From: Paramyrothecium sp. XJ0827
Lineage: Eukaryota > Ascomycota > Sordariomycetes > Hypocreales > Stachybotryaceae
Direction of reading: 5' to 3'
DNA: 64,000 nt
Assembly: GCA_020881915.1 (NCBI GenBank)
Contig: JAJFPB010000001.1
Coordinates: 5,766,001 to 5,830,000 of the forward strand
Shown here: piece by piece, positions 11,176 through 22,718 of the stretch
Numbering within the stretch: the first letter of the stretch is position 1
Layout of the letters: each line of letters begins with the position of its first letter
Notes under the pieces: generated by a model
What the model saw: the letters and a program-made list of their open reading frames with translations, nothing else
What the model was told of the DNA's origin: nothing
Databases searched by the model: none
Position numbers and translations under genes: made by a program

Positions 11176-12022
11176 TCAAGGATAGGGTATGGAATTATCC
11201 CCCTCGTACCCGCACGCGACCACTAACTTGTCCACCCAAGGTAGGAACGGGCCGGTCGCATCATTACGAAATTCCAAGTAGACGCTCCTTAAGGGCTCTG
11301 GCAGCAAGCTTATGTCCAGAAGTTTCTCTTCTTTGTCGATGTACATGGCGACCCAGATAATGGGCTTGAACAAAGTGTCGCCTGCGGACCTTTTCTTCGC
11401 GTCTCGTGCGTAAAGACGGAGAAAGGCCTCCAGCAAGATGTGAGGCTTGGGAATAACGACGACGGTTTGGATATCCTCGTTGTGAAACCATTCACGGGCA
11501 AGATGGAGGCAAACTGTGTCTTTGTCCGAGGCCAGTGTGTATCTGGAGGATGCGGAACTCTGGATCACCCCCCCCGGAGAGATGTCGTCTTCCATTGGAG
11601 GCAAGAACCAGAGAACTTCAGACTGCGGAAGGATTCCGAAAAGACTAGTTTTGTACTGGGCGTTCTCGTTCTTGTGGCCATGGCAAGCCCACACCGGCCC
11701 TGCCGTACCCAACCTTAGGCTCTTGCAATCCACATCTTTGCAGATTTCAAAGTCCTCCAGTTGAGAGAGGACCTCTTCTGCAGCTGCGACGGATTCATCG
11801 GGAACCACGAATTGGGTTCTCTGCTTACAATCATCAGCAGTCTGGCCCTGGTCCTGTACAACACCTTCATCTCACCTGTATGACTGCTGGTACGCCATAA
11901 ATATGGAAGACGTGACAATCCCAAAGGACGGCGGGTATCTGAGCACGACTGAATGCTTCGGCTAAATTCTCGGCCTCCTTGTCGACATGGGGATTGCCGG
12001 GATGAGAGCGTCTGAATCTCAT
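11176..12022 (-). CDS. Nucleotidyltransferase-fold protein with degenerate active site
   Basis: Two exons, 12022-11876 and 11820-11176, giving 263 residues from the ATG at 12022. The frame stays open further upstream, but without another ATG near by. The N-terminal part (PAVLWDCHVFHIYGVPAVIQ, residues 30-49) has the layout of the nucleotidyltransferase-fold segment in which a G-G turn and a helix lead to a strand bearing D-x-D. Here the G-G position reads W-D and the D-x-D strand reads RTQFVVP (residues 50-56), so both catalytic acids are missing. The C-terminal half (ILLEAFLRLYARDAKKRSAG, then YIDKEEKLLDISLLPEPLRS) resembles the helical part of fungal NTase-like hypothetical proteins. The intron sits directly before the degenerate strand, as in the divergent neighbour at 13257. 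Role unknown; family call is by motif layout only. Confidence 0.65.
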
Positions 12023-13256
12023 TTCAAAGACGAATTGATGGAGACGGGGTTTTGACAGAGGCGAATGATGCAACACGACAAGGTGGAAGTCCCTTGGAGA
12101 CGAGCATCGGGACCTGGACTCATTTATACGTGCCCCGGCACTGCATTGCTCTAGGCCAAGGTCTCGTTGTCATCGGCTGCAAGTCCTAACTAGAGGACAA
12201 TCAATGCCTAGCGCACCCTAACTTCGGCTCATTCATTCGTCGAGCGATCGAGTTGCCTGTTCTTTGTTGAATGTACCCTGCCCGTGCCGGACATGGCTTC
12301 AACCAGCGTCTTTCATCCTTTGACTCTTTCTAGCCTCGCCGCCCGTCTATTTGCAGCCTCTTTCAAACCCGACTATTTGCGGCCTGTTTCATGCCCCTTG
12401 CACCGCCGAGCTTTGTGCTTTCGCCTTTCATCTTGGCCTTCCAGTTTCCCACGTGCCTCAGGCTGTCTGTGCGACATCACGACTCCTCCGCCTTAACCTC
12501 TTAGGACCGTCAGGTACACGCTGCATGTACCATGGGGACATGCGGCCATCGCTTGCTCGACCTTTGCCTGCGTTGCTCCTGATACGGACGCTTAGAGTCG
12601 GAATCGCGCAGATTGGCTCCCAGTTGCTCTCAAACCGCATTGAAGCGCTCCGCCGGCGGCTTGCCATGTGGTTCCCATCATCACAGCTGGGCGTTTGTAT
12701 CGGCCACGGCTGCATGCAGCGTTGCGAAATGGCAAGGCAAACGAAACCATATAGTGCGGCTGCACACTGCCCGTTAGTACTTTGGAAGCATTCACTACTT
12801 CACAGGCCACGATGACATCAGTCAGTCTCCCCTCAAGCAGACATCCTTCACTTCCCCGCATGTAGACATCCTTCAATACCGCCGAAAGGGCAAGAAGACA
12901 CGTCTTTCTAGCCGTCTATCATGAAGGGGCCCTGTTTTGTCCGGTGGCGTAGGAGTGCGCTGCGGCTTCGTACATACATCAGTCACCGTTGCGCAAGGCA
13001 CTCCCCGTACCAGCATGCCAAAGTACCGGTGAAAGCTCTCTTCGCCGTCGGGAAAGTTCGTTGATATAAAATCCCTCCATGGTCTCTTGGATGCACCTGC
13101 AAAAATTTCCATCTTCTACATCACTTTACCATCACATTCTGATCCCTCTCATCCCCTTACACCACATTCTGCTGTTTCCCCTGGGAGTGTTCGCCCTTTG
13201 ATCACTCATCCACTATTTGTACGAGTGTTCCATCGAAGCTTCGACACGACAGGACG
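12023..13256. other. Shared divergent upstream region of the two NTase-like genes
   Basis: 1.2 kb between two genes pointing away from each other. The part before 13257 is CT-rich with CATC/CACTT-type leader sequence. No convincing open frame, repeat or RNA gene. Confidence 0.6.
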
Positions 13257-13987
13257 ATGGAGAACCAGAAGCAGCTGGAGAGGATAACTCTCTACACGAT
13301 CAACCAACTACGCCAAACTCGTCTCTTTGACGAGGCAAAGGTGGCCGTCATAGGGGGACTGGCTTTCAACCATTACGTGGGACAGGAACACATGAGGTTC
13401 ACTGAGGTTTGCCCACGATCAGTCGCGTGAATTTTGGTGGTGTCTTACTGACCTTGAACACAGGACGTGGACCTCGTCATAGAGACCGCAAGATCTCTGA
13501 CCACAGTACGGGAAGCGCTGCTTAAACTTCCCGGAACACACTTCCAACACGGCCCCGATGGGCTCGAGTATGTCGAGGACGATGGCCTTCGTATCAGGGT
13601 GGATATCTTTGTATCCAAAGAAGTGAGTGCTACATCTTTCGCCGTGTTCTTCAAAGGATCATTCGGCTAACTTGTTCCCATCGCCTGTAGCTGATGGAAT
13701 TTCCAGCAAAGTTATGGCGTCTCAGGGATATTCCTAACGGTACCCTCCCGCATATCGACCTGGAAGCGCTCATCATGATGAAGATGCGTGCATGCGGCAT
13801 AGTGTTGGGCCCTAAACGCTGTCAGCACGTCCAAGACGCCCAAAACCTTCTACACCAAGGCACTGAGGGCGCACCTGTTCTCAGCCTCTCGGGAGCTCAG
13901 AGAGAGCTTGCTACGATGAGCCTCACGGATGCTACTGAGCAAGGCGATCAGAACGAGACATGGTGGAGGGAAAAGCTTGGGCTGTGA
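13257..13987 (+). CDS. Nucleotidyltransferase-fold protein with intact D-x-D motif
   Basis: Three exons, 13257-13406, 13464-13622 and 13691-13987; 201 residues. The sequence shows the minimal nucleotidyltransferase signature: VAVIGGLAFNHY (residues 29-40, the G-G helix turn), then EDVDLVIE (residues 50-57) with Asp51-x-Asp53, then a third acidic residue in LRIRVDIFV (Asp97). A C-terminal helix region (IDLEALIMMKMRA, and RCQHVQDAQNLL) matches the usual place of K-x-x-D-x-x-D-type helices of this fold. All three metal-binding carboxylates are therefore present, so it could be an active nucleotidyltransferase; the substrate is unknown. The introns are phase 0, and the first falls immediately before Asp51. 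It is divergent from the degenerate NTase-like gene 1.2 kb away. Confidence 0.75.
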
Positions 13988-16046
13988 TGGCGTGGCGAGC
14001 CGCTGGTGCGGCAGAGCGACGACAGATGAGGGACCCCAGCCGAGGGAGGAGGGATGGGAGGACGAGGAGCCGTTTGCACATGGATAGATTGTATTGTGCC
14101 TGAAGGATAGACCAAGTTGGATCATTGACAAACGGGAGTTATGGCGGTGAGATACCTTGCCTTAGTACAGAGTCGAGCCGGGAGAATGTATGGCAGCACA
14201 GCAGCTGCGCCCTGCAGTGTCCTGACCCCTGCTTACCTTATAGTGCATGTTTCCCCTGCTTTACCACCTTCCGCTGCACTGCCAATATGTTGGCCAAACG
14301 ACAGCAGTGTGTGACTTATTCAGTATCTAAAACGACGCTTCCAAGCCCGGCCACGCCTTCGTCCTTGATGTGTGCCTGACGGCAACTGGTTGAACATCTC
14401 AACTGGGCAGCCAATCAGCGGCAACCTCGCCCAGGTCTCAGGCCGAAATAGGAACTACCTTACGAATGCTGGCCTTTTTGGTGGGGCACAAACGCCAAGT
14501 AACGGGGCTACCATAGGGCATGAGGTAGACCATAGACCATAGACCATAGACCATAGACCATAGACCATAGACCATAGGCAATAAGCATACCTTAGGTACT
14601 ATAGTAGGCGATGTAACTCGAGGTACTGGTGATGTCATCTTCAAGAGTAAAGCCAAGGTAGACTACCATAAGAAGGTACCGTAGGGTAATCCAGGCAAGC
14701 CGGGTACTGCACGAGTGCCGTACTGTAAGTTGCACCAGCAACCGGAAACGTTCTTCACGTTCAAGGAGAACAGTCAAGACATAAACGGCCTCATGGGGTC
14801 GAATCCAAAGGTTGCCTAGTTTCGAGAGCCGCAACCAATTTTGTCTCGCCGATGCTGTGCTCCGCAACCCCAAGTTGCGCACGCCTGACTGCCTAGTCCT
14901 GTGCCAACAAGAATGCGACAATCCTCGTGAACGGTCTTGTTCCCCTCACGCATTCACATCTGCCAGTGCGGGGGCGTGCCAACGGTTACCGTTGGTCGGC
15001 AGACTCCGACTCAGCAGAATGGCCAGGACAGGATTCGCCTTCGACCCCAGGGAGCGGACGGCCGAGGGGTCGTTTGCAGAGGCGTCTACCGTAGCCAATG
15101 AACGGAGAGCAGGGGGGGGGGAACGCTGGTACTGGCACCCGCTGCGAGCTTTGGGTTGCCATGTTTTCGTGGGCGGCCCGCCCGGGCTCCAGGTAAACCA
15201 GACATATGTCTCCATCAATCAACGGTTGTCGTACATTGAGAAAAAGCCACAACTCTCCCAGGACGAGACAGTAATACCGTTTGCCTGCACCCTGAATCGT
15301 CCGGAGCCGACTGCAACTTGTTTTCTTTTATTTTCTCTTTCCCTTTCCCATATCTTCCCTCTCGCCCGGAGCTGCTCGGCCCTGCATGGAATGGCAACGG
15401 ATTTACCAACAAACGCCATTGTCTACCTGCTGGTCCCCCCAGACGGGGAGTCCTCCACCAAGGCGTATCGAGTTGAGATGGGGGTGTGAGGGACCTGCAC
15501 GCAAAGCACCCGGCGTCGATATTGCAGTACCGACCCAGTTGAGACAGAACCGTTGCCTCCTCCCGCAGACTGTCTGAGTGTCCGTGTTTCTCTAGCGTTG
15601 ATTTAATGAATTCGCCGGAACTGGCCCGTTTGGCCCACAGGGGGCGTCCGGCCGGCGCTGCTTCGACGCATTGAGTTGCCCCTGGAACAGGCCGTTTCAG
15701 ATTGAACCGGGGAGAGTCTCATCGCAACGTCGGGCACTGTAGCATGATTGTCCGAGTCCTCAACCAACATTTTTCCCTCGTTGATTACCTTGATTGCTGT
15801 TTTCTTTCAGATTACAAGAATTCCCCCGGCTCCTACTCCAGGTCCGCTCCTCCCTGTTCTCGAGCACCTTTGTTGTCCCAAACTCTTCCAGTCCTTGCCT
15901 CAAGGCCCGCATCGCGGCGAAATCCTCCACAGCATCTTGGAGCCAACCGAGACAACCTAACACGCGCATAAACCATCCCATTCTCACGGTCCAGCACTTC
16001 CGCCACCGCACCCGGTTTCAACACTTTCCTCCACGATCCTCCCATC
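13988..16046. other. Intergenic, 2.1 kb
   Basis: Holds the 3' flank of the NTase gene, a 7-bp tandem repeat at 14526, and the upstream region of the MARVEL gene with CT-rich leader sequence from about 15300 on. A stop-free stretch of about 675 nt at 14812-15489 starts from TTG and shows no protein-like features, so it is not annotated. Confidence 0.6.
14526..14577 (+). repeat. Tandem repeat, 7-bp unit TAGACCA x7
   Basis: Seven exact copies of TAGACCA run from 14526 to 14574, followed by a partial TAG. Perfect identity suggests recent slippage. It lies in intergenic DNA. Confidence 0.95.
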
Positions 16047-16598
16047 ATGTCGCAAGTCATCACCCTCGCCCTGCGGGTCCTGCAGGCGACGCTGGCCCTC
16101 ACCAACCTCGGCCTCGCCAGCTATGGTAAGTCGACATAGGCCGCCTGGGCGTCCTTGCTCGTAGCAATCTAATGGTACGCCTTTTCGTCTGACCTCCCTG
16201 CAGTCACCAACTGGTATGTCTCGGGAAGCAGGCGCTGGTCGCCCTCATCCATCAACTGGCTCGTCTTCGTGCCCATCTTCTCCGTGCTGTCGATAGTGTA
16301 CCTGGAGCTTGCGCCGCGGCGCTTCCCGCGCCTTAGCCACCCCTTCGCCTCGCTGAGCGTCGAGTTTCTCAACACGCTCTTCTACTTCAGCGGCTTCATC
16401 GCGTTTGCCGTGTTCCTCGGCCAGCTGTCCTTCTGCAACGGCACCGTGTGCTCCGCTGGCCGGGCCGTCGCCGCGGTCGCGGCCTTGGAGTTTGCGGCGT
16501 GGAGCGCCACCGCCATTCTGCTCGCCAAGGAGATCTTCAAGGGCGGCTTCCGCAGTTCGTCCCCCAAGGTCACCGCGATGCCGATGCGGCAAGTCTAG
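16047..16598 (+). CDS. MARVEL-domain-like four-helix membrane protein
   Basis: Two exons, 16047-16125 and 16204-16598; 157 residues. Four hydrophobic segments are visible: about residues 4-26 (VITLALRVLQATLALTNLGL), the segment around WLVFVPIFSVLSIVYLEL, LNTLFYFSGFIAFAVFLGQL, and AVAALEFAAWSATAILLAKE. The spacing of four helices, a charged loop after helix 2 and a Cys pair (FCNGTVC) before helix 4 match the fungal membrane-associating MARVEL-type domain, which in other proteins acts in membrane juxtaposition and vesicle traffic. The short C-terminal tail is probably cytosolic. The exact function is unknown. The start is the first ATG after a CT-rich leader; the exon junction restores SYVTNWY in frame. 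Confidence 0.8.
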
Positions 16599-17706
16599 AA
16601 CGGCGGGATCGGAGGAAGTTCGGAGAGGGGCGGAGCCGGCGGCCGGAGCCACCGGCATGATATCAAGAAGTCATCTGAGTAAACGACGATATTGCCAGCC
16701 ACGAACCCTCTGCTGGCTCATGAGGGAATCACGAGGCGAAAGGCTCCGGAATCACGGCGTTTGGGAAATGGTTTATTGGACAGCCAGGGCGGAATGCATT
16801 TCCCTGGATTTCATGCTGAATGATTGGCGGAACGGTGTTGGCTCTATTGTATGTGTCGCAAGTTGCCAAGGCATGCCGGAGTTGTGTGTAACCCTATCCC
16901 CTCGCATAGGCCAACGGCACATAGGAATACAAGTCCTCAACCATGTTCCGGTATTACATGATGGCAATATTCATCAATTTATTGACGCGCCCCCTTGCCA
17001 AACTCTATGGCGACTTATCGGCTCGGTGGCTGCGCGAGGCGGTTGTCGGACCCAAAGGTTGATGTGGTTCATGGCCATGTCTAACCGCGACTATCCACGT
17101 CGAATAGGCCATGTACCTCACCTTAGGTAACATGCGGCACGACGAGTTCATCTGTCACTTTCGTATCTTTCAGACCGGGCCCCTCTTCCCTGGCCCCCCT
17201 TCCCTGGGCCCCCCCAAGGATAGTGGAGCGAGGGAACGACAACTTGCAGCTTGCCTCGTTAGCTCGGAGGAGCTGAATTGTCGTGGCTCAGACATGCAAT
17301 GACGCGACGTGATGTTGAGCCCTTCGCCTGGATGGCGTGCTCTGGGGCCCATGGCCGTCACCCCCACCGCGTTGCCCAAAGAGGCTTGAACTCACCAGTT
17401 GTGCTCGAAGAATCGAGCGACGAGAGTGCGGGGAGGCTTGGGAGGGGTCTTCCCGGAAAAGAAAGTCTCAGCAGCAGTTACTGGTCCCCAGGGACGCAAT
17501 TGGCAGATGCGATGAGGCTACTGCATCACCTTTCGTTATACCGGCATGGGGCGATGGGTAATGCGTGATGGTTAGTGAGATACCTTACCACATGTCTCTT
17601 GGCTGCCTTTTGCCTTCCCTCACCTCACATCACCTTACCTTATTGTTAGATGCTGCCGATCAGATGTTCACAAGAAGGGGCTCCCTCTTTTCCACTTATA
17701 CTTTGC

Positions 17707-17714
17707 TTTAAATA
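17707..17714 (+). promoter_or_regulatory. TATA-like box, sulfhydrylase gene
   Basis: TTTAAATA about 160 bases upstream of the ATG at 17874, followed by CT-rich sequence as is usual at fungal transcription starts. It is a weak motif and may be chance. Confidence 0.3.
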
Positions 17715-17827
17715 GCTGGGCCTCTCCCACACCTCTGTCTGCTTCTGCTCTCGTGGCTTCCGTTCTTGGAGTTTTCACATCTCGTCTTCCTGTTCTCCGA
17801 CTGCTACCCGTGCACAAGCAAGCAATA

Positions 17828-17850
17828 CTACCTTACTTACCTTACCTCAC
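17828..17850 (+). repeat. ACCTTAC-type motif cluster in sulfhydrylase leader
   Basis: Three overlapping TACCTTAC / CCTTACCT units lie 24-46 bases upstream of the start codon. The same motif recurs in many other intergenic places in this window. Confidence 0.6.
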
Positions 17851-17873
17851 ATTCAAAAGATACCGGATAGAGA

Positions 17874-19788
<1,915 letters not shown>

Positions 19789-20174
19789 GGTTGCTTCGTA
19801 GGGCGCGAATGGATGGTCGAGTAGCTGTATACCCAGGTGTTCTTGAAGAAGAATAAATGATTGATTGAAATTACTCGACGTGAGGCGTACTGTGAATGAT
19901 GTAACGATACAATTTTGAAGCTTTCGCAATGTCCTGGTCTACACCTGCCCTGCCCTTTTCGACTTATAGCTTGACGTTGCGTCCCCCACACTAGTGGCGG
20001 CGCTCTGTGATTGGTCCTATGTGACAGCACAGACCACTAGCTCCCATAGGTAAGGTAAGGTACTGTACTTGTCCTGACTTCATCACCACCCTCAAGCTCC
20101 CGCCGCAGAGCCCGCATCACCACCCAGAACCGAAAAAAAAAGCCCGGAATCCCGCACCACCCCCAGACCCTACA
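19789..20174. other. Intergenic, 386 bases
   Basis: 3' flank of the sulfhydrylase gene and upstream region of EMC7. It contains AGGTAAGGTAAGG at about 20047 and a C-rich leader with a run of A at 20133. No gene. Confidence 0.65.
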
Positions 20175-21036
20175 ATGCAGCTGCTCGCCACGCTGCTCCT
20201 CGGCCTCCTCGGCCAGGCCCTCGCCGCCGAGCTGACGCTCTACCTGCCCGCGAACCCCAACCCGTTCGGCCTGGCCCCGTCGACGCACGCCACGCTCTCC
20301 TCGCTGCACCACCACCACGCGGCGCCGCTGTCGGGCGTCAACACCTTCGTCTTCCGTAACGTCAGCGCCGGCTCGTACCTCGTCGACGTCCACTGCCCCT
20401 CGGCCTGGTTCCAGCCCCTGCGCGTCGACGTCGGCCCGGACGGCGCCGTCGAGGCCTGGGAGACGTTCCGCGGCAACGACTGGGCCAACAGGGGCGAGAG
20501 GCTGGCCGTCAAGGAGGGCAGCGCCGGCAAGGGCGTGGACCTGAGGTCCGTCGGCCCCAAGAACTACTACGCCGAGAGGCCGAAGTGTGAGTCCGCTCCT
20601 CTCCACAGCTGTGTGAAGAAGAATGGTGCAAGAACAAGCTCGCTGACAAAATCGCCCCTTCGTGGATTGCAGTCTCGATCCTCAGCATCCTCAAGAACCC
20701 CATGATTCTCATGGGTCTCGGCAGCATGGTCCTCGTCTTCGGCATGCCCAAGCTCGTTGAGAACAGTACGTTGCCCCCGATTTCCCTCCCAACCGAACTC
20801 TTCCCCTTTTGCCCTCTAGGCGCACTGCTCGTGATCCCTTTGCTGACCGCGCGACAATTCCAGTGGACCCGGAGATGCGCGCAGAGTTCGAGGCCCGCCA
20901 GAAGGAGGGCCTGATGGGCGGCGGCGGCGGCGGCGGCGGCCAGCAGGCCCAGAACCCGCTGGGCAACTTCGACATGGCGGCGTACCTGGCCGGCTCGGAC
21001 AAGCAGGACGGTGGTAGCGGGTCCAAGAAGAGGTAA
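20175..21036 (+). CDS. EMC7: ER membrane protein complex subunit 7
   Basis: Three exons, 20175-20586, 20673-20765 and 20864-21036; 225 residues. An N-terminal signal peptide (MQLLATLLLGLLGQALA, cleavage near AAE) leads into a beta-sandwich lumenal domain, then a conserved block YYAERPKFSILSILKNPM, one transmembrane helix (MILMGLGSMVLVFGMPKLV) and a cytosolic tail starting MDPEMRAEF. This is the architecture of Emc7 (yeast Sop4), a subunit of the EMC insertase that places tail-anchored and multipass proteins in the ER membrane. A poly-Gly stretch of nine residues follows in the tail. The splice junctions regenerate the conserved PKF and ENMDPE sequences. Family assignment is based on domain layout and the YYAERPKF-helix-MDPE pattern. 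Confidence 0.88.
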
Positions 21037-21530
21037 TGCGGGGGCCGCCACGAATCGAAGGAGTGTAAGTACAGTAAAGAGCACAAAGATGCGAATTGAA
21101 GGGCGCGATCGTTTCATAAAGTGATGAAGGAAATTTTTAAAATTTTTAAAATCCACATAGAAGAGTGCCCTCTGAATCCAAAGACCGCGTCCTCACCAGT
21201 GTTTGCTGGTTCCATGCATGAACTCAATACCATGACAGTATTACAGGGGTCTGAATCATTCATTTGACTCTCTGAAATTGACACATCTGTGTCTTGCTTC
21301 CCGTATTCTCTAATCTAGGTAGCCAAAGCAGCAGACAAACCAAAAGGACCATCATGAACCCCGCCCCAACGCAAGATAATATAAACAGAATAAACATGGC
21401 ATGGAAGACCCGGATTCCAGGCTTCTCTCGCATGCCGTACGGATATCACATTGCTGATCGTATCCCTCCCTCCCTGCCTCCCTCCCTATACTTGTGTCTA
21501 TGCAGTACAGTTGATTCCATGGTGCATCTC
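21037..21530. other. Intergenic between convergent EMC7 and WW genes
   Basis: Convergent 3' flanks. A short AT repeat of the form ATTTTTAAAATTTTTAAAA lies at about 21132-21150. No gene. Confidence 0.65.
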
Positions 21531-22718
21531 TTACTCGCCGCCGCCATCGTCGCCGCCGAAGTCGGCGCCATCCTCTGTAAGTCATGTCAGTAAAAAAGTT
21601 CTTGTAGGGAAAATTGCACTCGCATGCTCGGGCATCATCTAGGATGCCAAGCTGCGCGAAACGCATAGATGCGCTTGACGGGGGAACGTACCAAATCCTT
21701 CCTGGTAATCGTCGTCGTCCATGGCATTCGCAATCATGGCGCCACCGAGCAGGCCCGCGCCGACACCCAGCGCCGCGCCTCCGGCCATGCCCATGCCGCC
21801 GCCGCCGGCCTTGCGCTGCGGGTAGCCGCCGTAGCCGCCGCCGTAGCCTCCGCCGTAGCCACCGTGGCCGCCGTAGCCTCCTCCCATCATGGGCCCGCCC
21901 ATGTGGCCCCCGTGATGGCCGTAGCCGCCTTGGGGCATGTAGCCGCCCTGGCCCGGGTAGCCGCCTTGATGGCCGTAGCCGCTGGAGGGGAGGAAGCCGC
22001 CGCCGCCGCCCGAGTGCCCGTAGGCCGGCCGGCTAGCCTGGTGGCTGGCGGCGGCGGCCTTGCCCTTGCTTATGAGGCCCTTCAAGAAGCCGCTCTTGGA
22101 GGACGACTTATCGCGGGGCGGTAGGTCCTGGGGGAAGGGACTGCTTGGCTGCCCGTAGGCGCCGCTGTTCTGGGACAGCGGGCGGTTCATGTCTTGCCCA
22201 TAGGGGTTGTTACCTTGGGGGTAGGGGCTGCCGCCGCCGTAGCCGGCGGGCGGCTGAGCGCCACCCGGGCCGCCGCGAGCGCGCGCGTCCTCCTCGGCCT
22301 GCAGCTGCGCGGCCAGGCGGGCGTCGTCGCTCATGGCACCCGACGACCCGCCGTAGGCAGCGCCGGACGCGGAATGGTCGTCGTAGGGGTTCTTCTTGGT
22401 GTCGGTCGGGATGCCCGCGTTGCCGGGCTCATAACCAGGAGGGGCGCCGGATGGCGGGGCGTCCTCGGCAGGGAAGACGGGCACGGTGGGCTTCTCCCAT
22501 TGCGATTGTTTGGTGTAGAGGTTAACGTAGAACCTGGAGCGGAAATGAAAGTCAGCTTCTGTCCGAATCTCTTGCGCCGCAGTGCGCCAGTAAACCTTGG
22601 GACTGTTGGGTGAGGCATACCATTCTTTGTATTGCTCGTTCCAGCGCGCAGCCCAGCCCGCAGGCACCTCGGGGGCCCTGGGAGGAGGCGGTCCGACAGG
22701 AGGAGCAAAATCGTCCAT
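21531..22718 (-). CDS. WW-domain protein with Gly/Tyr/Pro-rich tail
   Basis: Exons 22718-22621, 22533-21692 and 21574-21531; 327 residues. The start is the ATG of MDDFAPPVGPPPPRAP. Exons 1 and 2 join to form one WW domain, VPAGWAARWNEQYKEWFYVN then LYTKQSQWEKP, with both signature Trp residues; WW domains bind proline-rich ligands. After it come a disordered Gln/Pro/Gly region, a Lys/Ser patch (RDKSSSKSGFLKGLISKGKA) and long GGYGGHGGY-like low-complexity repeats, with a hydrophobic Gly/Ala stretch (GMAGGAALGVGAGLLGGAMI) near the C-terminus. The tail ends in an acidic, Gly-rich segment supplied by the 44-nt last exon. The first intron (22620-22534, 87 nt) is a multiple of three without stops, so a retained form would insert 29 residues into the WW domain. 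Function unknown. Confidence 0.85.

Larger units (their letters stand above)
16599..17873. other. Intergenic, promoter of the sulfhydrylase gene
   Basis: Contains repeated CCTGGGCCCCCC-like tracts near 17185-17220 and several ACCTTACC motifs (17580, 17630, 17828). No coding potential was recognised. I looked for the palindromic CYS3-type sulfur-control site and did not see a clear one. Confidence 0.55.

Noticed and set aside
12351..12815. + frame of about 154 codons between the two NTase-like genes
   Set aside because: Begins at TTG (not ATG), no recognisable features; lies in a divergent promoter region.
14796..14811. GGTCGAATCC-like sequence resembling a tRNA B box
   Set aside because: No A box or cloverleaf could be built around it; also no other tRNA or 5S rRNA pattern was found by eye.
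14812..15489. Stop-free + frame of about 225 codons
   Set aside because: Begins at TTG, shows no domain or hydrophobic pattern typical of a protein, and overlaps CT-rich promoter sequence.
9000..17870. Possible secondary-metabolite or defence gene cluster in the gene-sparse region
   Set aside because: No synthase, P450, transporter, NLR or helicase genes are present; only two small NTase-like genes and a MARVEL protein.
20037..20606. 189-codon minus-strand frame opposite EMC7
   Set aside because: Shadow of EMC7 exon 1; Val/Ala/Gly-rich translation without motifs.
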